DNA of 19,040 nt, from assembly GCA_031418775.1 (NCBI GenBank), contig JANOJN010000296.1, forward strand, positions 1 to 19,040. The letters are read 5' to 3'. A program made the position numbers and the translations under genes. A model generated the notes under the pieces. That model saw only the letters and a list, made by a program, of their open reading frames with translations. It ran no database searches and was not told the DNA's origin. The stretch is from JANLQX01 sp031418775. GTDB taxonomy: Bacteria; Actinomycetota; Acidimicrobiia; Acidimicrobiales; JANYDT01. Position 1 is the first letter of the stretch; each line of letters opens with the position of its first letter. Shown in pieces: positions 1-7,332 of this stretch.

Positions 1-766
1 CGCCGGCGTCGGTGCCGAGCAGAGCTTCCTCGGCGGCCGCAACCCGTCGGATGGTCGGTGCCAAGGCCGTCATCGCCACCCGTGCGTATTCGACAGTTCC
101 CCTGGCGTCGAAGCGGACGACGGCAGCGGCACCAACGATCGCAATCTCCATCTGGCGGCGATACTCCAAGCGCACATACGATCCGCCGGTGATGGGCCCG
201 CTCGGTGCCAGCTCCACCCCCACCAGAAGCTCTCCGGCCACTGCCGTGGTCCGGCCCGGCCCGACGAAGAGCTCGGTGAGCGGGACGCGCCGCTCGCTCG
301 CTTTGCTCCGCAACACCGCGATCGCGTCGTGGCAGAGCAACGGAGCGATCGTGTCAGCGGCGGGAGACGCGTTCATCACGTTGCCGCCGATCGTCCCCGT
401 GGCCCGAGTGGCCATCGAGCCGACGATCGAACTCGCGTCTGCAAGGGCCGGGTAGCGAGCGCGCACGCGCTCGTCGTTCACGATGGTCTCGTGATTCGTA
501 AGCGCGCCGATGAAAAGCGACCCATCATCAGCCTCGACGATGCCGCGCAGGTCCGCGACGTGGTCGAGGTTCACGAGCGCGTCGGGCAACGGGCGCTTAC
601 CCTGGCGATGACCGACGACCAGGTCGGTCCCGCCGGCGAGGGGGACGGCTCCGCTCGCCAACGCGTCGAGCACCTCGGCGAGAGAGGTCGGTGCAGTGAA
701 TTGAGCCGATGGACGCTCCGTGCCACTGCGCGCTTGCTGCAACTGTTGAGGGACAGTTGCGCTCAT
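1..766 (-). CDS. FAD-binding subunit of a xanthine dehydrogenase-family molybdenum hydroxylase (C-terminus cut by window edge)
   Basis: This is the CoxM/XdhB-type flavin subunit, which passes electrons between the [2Fe-2S] subunit and the final acceptor in cytoplasmic molybdenum hydroxylases. The 255 visible residues show the FAD-binding signature AGGTDL at about 44-49, the second FAD motif TIGGN at about 125-129, SPAADT at about 134-139, and a C-terminal ERR-like segment EYRRQMEIAIVGAA near 201-214. Family members are usually about 280-290 residues, so roughly 30 residues and the stop lie outside the window. The start ATG at 766-764 overlaps the stop of the upstream large-subunit gene (ATGA), so the two are co-transcribed and probably translationally coupled. 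The assignment as a flavin subunit is firm. Substrate specificity cannot be read from this subunit. Confidence 0.93.
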   Translation of the reverse strand, partial: MSATVPQQLQQARSGTERPSAQFTAPTSLAEVLDALASGAVPLAGGTDLVVGHRQGKRPLPDALVNLDHVADLRGIVEADDGSLFIGALTNHETIVNDERVRARYPALADASSIVGSMATRATGTIGGNVMNASPAADTIAPLLCHDAIAVLRSKASERRVPLTELFVGPGRTTAVAGELLVGVELAPSGPITGGSYVRLEYRRQMEIAIVGAAAVVRFDARGTVEYARVAMTALAPTIRRVAAAEEALLGTDAG

Positions 767-3048
767 AGCTCGACCCCGTTGGCGACCGACCACACCCGCT
801 CCGGCGTGGCGGGAAGCTGGTGGACTCGCCTGCCGATGGCGATGGCGATGGCGTTGGCGATCGCGCCGGGTGTCGGCACCGTGCACGGCTCGCCGACACC
901 CTTCGAGCCGAACGGGCCGGCGTTGGGCGTCGGGAGATCGACGAAATCGACGTGCATCACGGGCGTGTCGCTCGCCGTCTGCAGCTTGTAGTCGAGGAGG
1001 TGGGCGTTGCGACGTGCACCGTCGGAACCGTCGACCATGCCTTCGGAGATCGCCTGTCCGATCCCCATGAGCACGCCGCCACGCACCTGGCCGATCGCGC
1101 CGTCGGGATCGAGGATGTGACCGGATTCCTGCACCGCGGCCACCTCGAGCACCCGGACCACTCCGGTGTCGCGATCGACCTTCACGCGGACGGCATGGGT
1201 CGCAAACGTGGGCGCCGTGAATGACTCGGCGCCGAGACGGCCGATGCAGCCTGAGGCATCGCTCTCCGGTATCGGCGCAGGGTCGCCCGATCCGCGCCCG
1301 AGCATGAGGTTGCCGCCCTGAGCGGTGGCGGCGAGGTCAGCGATCGCGATCGTCCGGCTGGGGGTGCCCTTCACCCGAGCGTGACCTTCGACAAGCTCGA
1401 GGTCCTCTGGCGCCGCTTCGAGCTGATCCGCCGCGAGCTCACGGAGCTGCACAGCAATCTCCTCCGCGGCAGCGACAACCGCTCGTCCGTTGTTGAAGAT
1501 CGTCTGACTCCCGGCGGAACCGAAGTCCCAGGGTGCCGCCGACGTGTCCTGATACACAAGAGAGAAATCTTCGGCGCGCATACCAAGTACGCGGGCAGCG
1601 AGGAGCGGCAGGGCCATGACCGAGCCCGACCCGTTCTCCTGTGCGCCGGTGATGATGGTGCCCGAGCCGTCTCCGTTCAGCTTCATGTAGGCACCCGACG
1701 CCATGGGGAACGACGGCCAGAACGCACACGAGACACCGATCGCCTCATCGGCGGGGAGCTCGCGTCCGTAGCCGATCAGCTCGGTCGCCCGGTCGAGACA
1801 CTCGAGCGCCGCGATCCCGTCGAACACCTGGCCCGTTGCCGTGGTGTCGCCGGCATGCACGAGATTGCGGCGCCGGAACTCGACGGGATCGATACCGACG
1901 GCCGCCGCCACCTCGTCGAGATGCTGCTCCAGACCCCAGCACACGGTCGGTGCAGCAGGGGCGCGGACCGATCCGGTGGGCTGGGTGTTCGTGTAGACGA
2001 GGTGGGTCCAGACGTCGACGTTGGGGATGCGATACGGACCGACAGCGAAGTGGGCGGCGAGCTGCGTCGAAACCGGCTCGTCGGCGGAGTACGCACCGTT
2101 CTCGATGAGGACCTTTGCGCGTCGGGCAAGGAGTGTGCCGTCGCTCGCCACACCGGTCTCGAATTCGAGCACCATGCGCTCGCGCCGGTGGTCGGGCGCG
2201 AGGAATTCCTCTTGCCGATTGAACACCACCTTCACGGGCCGTCCGGCGGCGCGCGCCAGCGCGGCGACGTGCGGCTCGAAGTGCGGTTCGCACTTGCCCC
2301 CGAAACCTCCACCGAGCAAGGGCACGATCACGCGCACCGTGGACTCGGGGATGCCGAGCGAAGCGGCCACGTGTGAACGCGCCGGGAAAGGTACCTGGGT
2401 GGACGAGTGGATCGTGACCTCACGGCCCGACCACTCCGCCAGGATCGCCCGGGGCTCCATGGGTGTCGGCTGCGAACCATCGGCGACGTAGCGGCTGCGC
2501 ACGACGCGGTCGGCGACGGCGAACGCCGCATCGACATCGCCCTTGACGATCGCGCACCGCGTCGCTTCGTTGCGGTCACGGACGACATCGCCACTCACGG
2601 TGTAGTCCGCCCAGTCCTCGTGGACGAGCGCGCTCTCGGGGAGCAGTGCTTCCTCCAGGTCCACGACCGCGGGGAGCAGCTCGAAGTCGACCTCGATCAG
2701 TGCCGCCGCGTGGCGGGCCAGCGCCGGCGTTCGTGCGGCGACGACGGCAATCGCCTCGCCCTCCCATCGCACGACTTCGTGGGCGAAGAGGGAACGGTCC
2801 TGCACGTAGACACCGTGACGCCGGGTGCCGACCTCCGCGGACGTGATCACGGCGAACACACCCGGCAGCGCCTTCGCCGCCGTGGTGTCGAGGCGCGTGA
2901 TTCGAGCGTGAGGTACGCCGGCGAAGCGAAAGGCGCCGTGCACCATGCCGGCCACGGTCAGGTCCGCCACGTAACGCCCGGCACCCGTCACCTTCGACCG
3001 GCCGTCGGAGCGCAGGCGACCCGTCATCTGAAGCGTTTCGCTAGCCAT
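763..3048 (-). CDS. Molybdopterin-binding large subunit of a xanthine dehydrogenase-family hydroxylase
   Basis: The 761-residue protein is the catalytic molybdopterin-cytosine-dinucleotide subunit of the XDH/CO dehydrogenase/aldehyde oxidase family. The N-terminal a/b hammerhead domain covers about 10-130. The cofactor-binding region contains GGGFGGK at 246-252, RAPA near 362-365 and a PFGSKGVGE segment at 712-720 whose Glu720 matches the catalytic base. It lacks the AYxCSFR loop of true form I CO dehydrogenase, so it is a general hydroxylase. The loop that usually reads GQG reads ENGSGS here (471-476), a departure from classical xanthine dehydrogenase. The start at 3048 is chosen because AGAGGA lies 8 nt upstream. 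It is followed with ATGA overlap by the flavin subunit; no [2Fe-2S] subunit gene is in view. It follows a PepT-type transporter on the same strand after 140 nt, which suggests that the transporter may bring in its substrate (inference). Confidence 0.93.
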   Translation of the reverse strand: MASETLQMTGRLRSDGRSKVTGAGRYVADLTVAGMVHGAFRFAGVPHARITRLDTTAAKALPGVFAVITSAEVGTRRHGVYVQDRSLFAHEVVRWEGEAIAVVAARTPALARHAAALIEVDFELLPAVVDLEEALLPESALVHEDWADYTVSGDVVRDRNEATRCAIVKGDVDAAFAVADRVVRSRYVADGSQPTPMEPRAILAEWSGREVTIHSSTQVPFPARSHVAASLGIPESTVRVIVPLLGGGFGGKCEPHFEPHVAALARAAGRPVKVVFNRQEEFLAPDHRRERMVLEFETGVASDGTLLARRAKVLIENGAYSADEPVSTQLAAHFAVGPYRIPNVDVWTHLVYTNTQPTGSVRAPAAPTVCWGLEQHLDEVAAAVGIDPVEFRRRNLVHAGDTTATGQVFDGIAALECLDRATELIGYGRELPADEAIGVSCAFWPSFPMASGAYMKLNGDGSGTIITGAQENGSGSVMALPLLAARVLGMRAEDFSLVYQDTSAAPWDFGSAGSQTIFNNGRAVVAAAEEIAVQLRELAADQLEAAPEDLELVEGHARVKGTPSRTIAIADLAATAQGGNLMLGRGSGDPAPIPESDASGCIGRLGAESFTAPTFATHAVRVKVDRDTGVVRVLEVAAVQESGHILDPDGAIGQVRGGVLMGIGQAISEGMVDGSDGARRNAHLLDYKLQTASDTPVMHVDFVDLPTPNAGPFGSKGVGEPCTVPTPGAIANAIAIAIGRRVHQLPATPERVWSVANGVEL

Positions 3049-3132
3049 CGTGTGCGTCCTCTGCAGCGCTCAGGTGGCCCGCCGTTGGTCGGGATTCGGG
3101 CCTCGACGGCGACGCCTCAACCACCGTCCGCC

Positions 3133-3144
3133 GTAATATATCAC
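3133..3144. promoter_or_regulatory. AT-rich 12-bp near-palindrome upstream of the hydroxylase genes
   Basis: GTAATATATCAC is an inverted repeat with a single mismatched pair, and it is the most AT-rich stretch in the 140-nt gap between the transporter ATPase and the hydroxylase large subunit. On the minus strand it contains TATATT, which could be a -10 element, but I see no matching -35. It could be an operator for a dimeric regulator, a promoter element, or both. The start of the hydroxylase gene is about 85 nt downstream. Confidence 0.4.
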
Positions 3145-3188
3145 TGACCGGAACGGGCGGACCGGGCGAGCCGACTCCCGTCCCCGCG

Positions 3189-5264
3189 TCAGACGGCCGC
3201 AGCCTCCAGGTTGACCTGCATCCTGCGGAGCTGCTCGATGGAGAGATGACAGCGCAGGTAGTGGCCCGGCTCGACCTCGAGGAGATCCGGCTCCACGGTG
3301 TCGCACAGCTGCTCGACCCCGCTGCCCTCCCGACGTGGGCAGCGCGTGTGCAGGACGCAGCCGCTCGGCGGCTTGGCCACGCTCGGCACCTCGCCGACGA
3401 GGCGGACACGATTGGTCGCCTCGCCGTCGACGCTCGGCAGCGACGACACCAGCGCCTCGGTGTAGGGGTGGTGCGGACCGGAGAACACCTTGTCGGCCGG
3501 ACCGAGTTCCATGATCCGTCCGAGATAGAGGACGGCGATTCGATCGGACAGGTACCGGACGACGCCGAGGTCGTGGGAGATGAACAGGTAGCTGACATTC
3601 TCGGTGCGCTGCAGATCGACGAGAAGGTTGAGGATCGCTGCCTGCACGGAGACGTCGAGGGCCGACGTCGGTTCGTCGCACACCACGAGCCGAGGGTTTC
3701 CGGCAAACGCCCGGGCAATGGCAACACGCTGCTTGAGACCGCCGGACAGCATGACCGGCTTGGCCGCGTGGAGTCGAGCATCGACGCGCATCTCCGTCAG
3801 GAGTTCGTCGGAGCGCTCCGCGCCCTTTTCCTTCGTGGTCCCGGCGAGCTTGACGACCGCCCGGCTCACGATCCGGCGGACGGCATGGCGGCGGTTGAGC
3901 GCCGAGTCGGGGTTCTGGAAGACGATCTGCACGGCGCCGACATCTTTGGGCGTGCGCTGGTCGAGAGACGCTCCGAGCGCCTTGCCGTCGAGCTGGACGA
4001 TGCTGCCGCCGTCGGGATGGGTGAGGCCGAGCAACACCTTGGCGAGGGTGGTCTTGCCCGATCCTGACTCACCGACGAGTCCGAGCGTCTCACCCTTGGC
4101 GACGGACAGCGCGATGTCGCTGAGCACACGGACTGTCTCGTCGTCCTTGCCAAACGTCTTCGAAAGTCCGGCGAGCTGGATGAGGGACTCGTCGTGGGTG
4201 GTCGCCACCGGCTCGTGCTGATCGACCATGATCTCGGTGATCTGGAGCATCTCGGTGTTGCGGGGGATGTTCGGCGCCAGATCGGGATGGAAGCAGCGGC
4301 TCCGGTGACCGTTCGCGAGCTCGACGACGGGCGGCTTCTCGGTACGGCACTGGTCGGTGGCGATGGGGCACCGGTCGACGTAGACGCACCCGGTCATGAC
4401 CGTTCCGAGGGGTGGCAGGGTGCCGGGGATGGTGTCGAGGCGGTGGAGGTCCTTGCGCAGGCCCGCCCGTGGAATGCATCGGAGGAGGCCGACAGTGTAG
4501 GGATGGCGGGCCTCGTTGAGCAACTCAACCGTGCGGCCCTCTTCGACGAGCTGACCGGCGTAGAGCACCCCGACGCGATCGCACATGGACCGGATGACGC
4601 CAAGGTTGTGGCTGATGAAGAGGACCGACGTGCCCATCTCGGCGCGCAGTCCACGGACGAGATCGAGCACTTCGGCTTCGACCGTTGCGTCGAGACCGGT
4701 GGTCGGTTCGTCGAGGATCAGCAGCCTCGGGTTGGTCGCGAGCGCCATGGCTATGACAACGCGCTGGGCCATGCCGCCGGACAGCTCGTGGGGGTAGCGC
4801 CGCATCACCTTGCCGACGTCGGCAATCTGCACGCGGGTGAGCGCCTCCTCGGTCCGAGTCATCGCCTCGTCCTTCGACGCGCCTTCGATGGTGAACACCT
4901 CGGCGACCTGGGTGCCGACCCGAAGGGACGGGTTGAGCGCAGCGATCGGACTCTGGTACACCATCGAGATCGCGCTGCTGCGGAGCTTGCGCACCTCCTC
5001 CACGCTCATCGTGATCAGATCCCGACCTTCGAAGCTGATCTTGCCGCTGGTGATCTTGCCGTTGCGGGGGAGATAGCGCATCGCCGCGTAGGCCGCGGTG
5101 GACTTGCCGCAGCCGGACTCGCCCACGAGCCCGTAGGCCTCGCCCGGCATGACCTCGAACGACACGCTCCGCAGCACCGGCCGGTCGATGCCGCGCACGG
5201 TATAGGCGACCTCGACGTCTTCGAAGGCGAGGGTCGGAACTGCGTTCACGGGTGTCTGGTTCAT
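3189..5264 (-). CDS. Fused two-domain ATPase of a peptide/nickel-class ABC importer (DppD-DppF fusion)
   Basis: One 691-residue polypeptide carries both ATPase domains that drive the two permeases encoded upstream. Domain 1 has Walker A GESGCGKS (48-55), signature LSGGM (161-165), Walker B LLILDEPT (181-188) and the switch His219. Domain 2 has GESGSGKT (398-405), LSGGL (506-510), LVVCDEPT (526-533) and His564. Each domain is followed by the oligopeptide-transporter C-terminal extension containing HPYT, and each extension holds four cysteines (Cys293, 299, 306, 324; Cys636, 642, 654, 672), the pattern linked to an iron-sulfur site in OppD/DppD-type ATPases. The ATG at 5264-5262 overlaps the permease stop (ATGA). 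There is no clear ribosome binding site, so coupled translation is likely. Fused ATPases of this kind are common in actinobacteria. It acts on the cytoplasmic face of the membrane. Confidence 0.95.
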   Translation of the reverse strand: MNQTPVNAVPTLAFEDVEVAYTVRGIDRPVLRSVSFEVMPGEAYGLVGESGCGKSTAAYAAMRYLPRNGKITSGKISFEGRDLITMSVEEVRKLRSSAISMVYQSPIAALNPSLRVGTQVAEVFTIEGASKDEAMTRTEEALTRVQIADVGKVMRRYPHELSGGMAQRVVIAMALATNPRLLILDEPTTGLDATVEAEVLDLVRGLRAEMGTSVLFISHNLGVIRSMCDRVGVLYAGQLVEEGRTVELLNEARHPYTVGLLRCIPRAGLRKDLHRLDTIPGTLPPLGTVMTGCVYVDRCPIATDQCRTEKPPVVELANGHRSRCFHPDLAPNIPRNTEMLQITEIMVDQHEPVATTHDESLIQLAGLSKTFGKDDETVRVLSDIALSVAKGETLGLVGESGSGKTTLAKVLLGLTHPDGGSIVQLDGKALGASLDQRTPKDVGAVQIVFQNPDSALNRRHAVRRIVSRAVVKLAGTTKEKGAERSDELLTEMRVDARLHAAKPVMLSGGLKQRVAIARAFAGNPRLVVCDEPTSALDVSVQAAILNLLVDLQRTENVSYLFISHDLGVVRYLSDRIAVLYLGRIMELGPADKVFSGPHHPYTEALVSSLPSVDGEATNRVRLVGEVPSVAKPPSGCVLHTRCPRREGSGVEQLCDTVEPDLLEVEPGHYLRCHLSIEQLRRMQVNLEAAAV

Positions 5265-6163
5265 CGGTCGAAGGCTTCCGTGAGTGCGTCTTGGATGAGG
5301 TTCACGGCGATCGCCAGGCTGGCGATCGCCAGCGCCGGGAACACCGTCGCCGACCAGTTGAGGCCATTCAGAAAGCCGCGGTGGGTGGCGACCTGGGTTC
5401 CCCAGTCCGGCGATTCCGGGCTGGCACCGGCGCCGAGGAACGACAGCGTGGCGATGGCGAACACGGCGTACCCGAGTCGCACGGTGAACTCCACGAGCAG
5501 TGACGGCAAGATGTTGGGCAGCACCTCCTTGAACAGGATGTGCGGGGTCTTCTCGGTTCGCAGACGGGCCGCGGCGACGTAGTCGAGCTCGGTCTCACCG
5601 AGTGCCGACGCTCGAACGGTTCGGGCGATGATCGGGGTGAAGACCAACGCGATGATGCCCATCACGATGAACATCGACTTGCTGTTCACCGAGGAGGTGA
5701 TGAGCAGAGCGAGCACGATGGTGGGCATGGCCATGAACACGTCGGCGGTGCGCATCAGCGCCTCGTCGACCATTCCTTTGAAGTAGCCGGCGACGAGTCC
5801 GAGCATCGTGCCGAAGATGGCGGCGATGATCGTTGCCCCGAGAGCGACGAACACGATCAAACGGGCACCGACGATCACCCGGCTGAAGACATCACGGCCG
5901 AGGTTGTCGGTGCCGAACCAGTGCGCGAGCGACGGTTCCTTGAGCTTGTTGAGCGGGTTCTGCACGAACGGATCCTGCGGCGCGATGACCGTGCCGAAGA
6001 ACGCACATGCGATCCAGAAGACGGCGATCACCGTTCCGATGAGGAACGAGGGCTTGCGCAGCAGGAGTGCGATCCGCTCGCGCCGCTGCGAGCGGGCCTC
6101 CTCCTGGGCACGCGTGCGGCCGTCGGTCGGGCCGATCGGGGCAACCTGCTCGATGGTCGTCAT
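5261..6163 (-). CDS. ABC importer permease, DppC/OppC type
   Basis: This is the second membrane subunit of the importer, with about six transmembrane segments. The N-terminal 40 residues are cytoplasmic and charged. They are followed by a membrane segment (FLIGTVIAVFWIACAFFG), the family signature HWFGTDNLGRDVFSR, and the ATPase-docking EAA loop region (ALGETELDYVAAARLR). The start at 6163 (MTTIEQ, 300 residues) is preferred because its ATG overlaps the preceding stop (ATGA) and an AGGCGG sequence lies just upstream. A GTG at 6208 would add 15 residues of hydrophilic sequence read out of frame through a duplicated segment, and I think it is spurious. The stop overlaps the ATPase start. The transported substrate cannot be deduced from the permease. 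Confidence 0.93.
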   Translation of the reverse strand: MTTIEQVAPIGPTDGRTRAQEEARSQRRERIALLLRKPSFLIGTVIAVFWIACAFFGTVIAPQDPFVQNPLNKLKEPSLAHWFGTDNLGRDVFSRVIVGARLIVFVALGATIIAAIFGTMLGLVAGYFKGMVDEALMRTADVFMAMPTIVLALLITSSVNSKSMFIVMGIIALVFTPIIARTVRASALGETELDYVAAARLRTEKTPHILFKEVLPNILPSLLVEFTVRLGYAVFAIATLSFLGAGASPESPDWGTQVATHRGFLNGLNWSATVFPALAIASLAIAVNLIQDALTEAFDR

Positions 6164-6219
6164 TTCAGGACCGCCTGTCGGATGCGAGGTTTGAGCGGAG
6201 TCCGGCACTGATCGCTCAT
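6160..6219 (-). CDS. 19-codon mini-ORF between the two permease genes, made by a tandem duplication
   Basis: An ATG at 6219-6217 overlaps the stop of the upstream permease gene, and its TGA at 6162-6160 overlaps the start of the downstream permease gene. The chain is therefore dppB-ATGA-mini-ORF-ATGA-dppC. The peptide begins MSDQC and ends PRIRQAVLK, which is identical to the last nine residues of the upstream permease. Each ATGA has the same AGGCGG ribosome-binding-like sequence upstream because that sequence was duplicated too. A ribosome could pass through by termination-reinitiation. Whether a stable peptide is made is unknown, and it may only be a coupling device or a scar. Confidence 0.4.
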   Translation of the reverse strand: MSDQCRTPLKPRIRQAVLK

Positions 6220-6257
6220 TTCAGGACCGCCTGCCGGATGCGGGGATTGAGCAGGGT
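6160..6257. repeat. Imperfect 42-bp tandem duplication (offset 56 nt) at the permease gene junction
   Basis: Copy A occupies 6160-6201 and copy B 6216-6257, matching at 37 of 42 positions with no gaps. Each copy carries the final codons of the DppB-type permease, its stop codon, and an overlapping ATG. Two of the three differences within the last 12 codons are silent in the permease reading frame. Confidence 0.93.
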
Positions 6258-7169
6258 GTAGAGGACGTCGGCGAGGAGCGTCGTGAGGACGAAGATCCCT
6301 CCGGTGAACAGCACGCAAGCCTGCAGGAGCGGGAAGTCGCGTTGTCGGACACTCTCGAGCAGAAGCAGGCCGAAGCCGTTGTAGTTGAACGCCAACTCCA
6401 CCGCGACGAGGCCGCCAATGAGATACCCGATCTGTGTGGCCGTGACGGCAATCGTCGGCATCAGCGCGTTGCGCAGCACATGGCGGAACACGACGGCGCG
6501 GTTCCCGAGTCCTTTGAGTCGGGCCGTGCGGGTGTAGTCGGCGTCGAGACCCTCGATAACGCCGGCCCGGGTGATGCGGGCGATGTAGCCGAAGAGCACC
6601 ATCACCAGGCACATGGCCGGCAGGAAAAGGTGCTTGTACTGCGTGAAGACCCCCGCACCCTCCGGTGGCGTGGCCGACACCGGGAACCACTTGAGCTTCA
6701 CCCCGAAGACGAGGATGAAGAACACGGCCCACACGAACTCCGGAATCACCGCAGCGGAGAGCCCGCCTATGGTGATGATCCGGTCGATCGGCCTGCTGCG
6801 GCGAAGCGCGGCGACGATGCCACCGAGGATGCTGGCCGGCACAACCATAAGAAACGCCAGCCCACCGAGCTTGGCCGATTTGCCCAACGCAGTGAAGAGT
6901 TTTTCCGATACCGGGACGTCGTAGTTGAGGGACCGACCGAGATCTCCACGAAGCGTGTCGGTGAGCCACGACACGTACTGGACGGGAATGGGACGATCGG
7001 TGCCGAGTTCCTTGTTCAGCTGCTTGATGGCGTCGGCATCGGCAAAAGGGCCGAGGATCTTGCGCCCTACGTCACCCGGCAACAGGTGCGTCGCGAAGAA
7101 CACGAGCAGCGAAAGCATGAACAGGGTGAACAGGGCGAGGAGAAGTCGGCGGAGAAGGAAACGCTTCAT
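6216..7169 (-). CDS. ABC importer permease, DppB/OppB type
   Basis: This is the first membrane subunit of the importer. The 317-residue protein opens with the typical positively charged start MKRFLLRR followed by a first transmembrane helix (LLLALFTLFMLSLLVFFATHLLPGD). It has the periplasmic segment with GTDRPIPVQY and a C-terminal half of about five further helices around the ATPase-docking region (ADYTRTARLKGLG). The start at 7169 gives the canonical N-terminus; a longer frame reaching 7268 would run through a strong hairpin and add residues unlike the family. The stop overlaps the ATG of a 19-codon mini-ORF rather than the next permease directly. It is preceded by a 163-nt gap with a stem-loop after the binding-protein gene. 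Confidence 0.94.
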   Translation of the reverse strand: MKRFLLRRLLLALFTLFMLSLLVFFATHLLPGDVGRKILGPFADADAIKQLNKELGTDRPIPVQYVSWLTDTLRGDLGRSLNYDVPVSEKLFTALGKSAKLGGLAFLMVVPASILGGIVAALRRSRPIDRIITIGGLSAAVIPEFVWAVFFILVFGVKLKWFPVSATPPEGAGVFTQYKHLFLPAMCLVMVLFGYIARITRAGVIEGLDADYTRTARLKGLGNRAVVFRHVLRNALMPTIAVTATQIGYLIGGLVAVELAFNYNGFGLLLLESVRQRDFPLLQACVLFTGGIFVLTTLLADVLYTLLNPRIRQAVLK

Positions 7170-7251
7170 GCAGGTGAACTCGCTTCGGGCCGGGGCCTGG
7201 CAGTAGTGGAAGGTCGGCCGCGTCAAACGGCGCGGTGGCAGGGTGGAGCGG

Positions 7252-7292
7252 CCAGACGGCCCGTGCAACGGGTGTTGCGACGGGCCGTCCGG
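7252..7292. other. Strong intercistronic stem-loop between binding-protein and permease genes
   Basis: On either strand 7255-7269 pairs with 7274-7289 in a 15-bp GC-rich stem with one bulged base and a four-base loop (7270-7273); CC/GG can extend it at the base. No T-run follows on the minus strand, so a classical terminator is unlikely. Its position between a binding-protein gene and its permease matches stem-loops known to protect upstream mRNA or lower downstream expression in ABC operons, and I infer that role here. Confidence 0.75.
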
Positions 7293-7332
7293 TCAGTGCT
7301 GAGTTGTCGACGGCATCAGGCCATCAGACGTC

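Noticed and set aside
835..858. Hexanucleotide repeat GATGGC x3 plus GTTGGC
   Set aside because: It encodes the naturally alternating Ala/Ile ANAIAIAIG segment of the hydroxylase family, so codon bias explains it.
1381..2376. 331-codon plus-strand open frame inside the hydroxylase large-subunit gene
   Set aside because: It is a shadow of a strongly conserved gene on the other strand, with Arg/Gly/His-rich composition and no domain.
763..3048. Form I carbon monoxide dehydrogenase large subunit (CoxL)
   Set aside because: The diagnostic AYxCSFR active-site loop is absent and the gene order does not show coxS between the flavin and large subunits.
4194..5582. Long plus-strand open frame (462 codons) opposite the ATPase and permease genes
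   Set aside because: It is antisense to well-recognised ABC transporter genes, has no recognisable domain, and is expected in GC-rich DNA where the opposite frame rarely meets stops.
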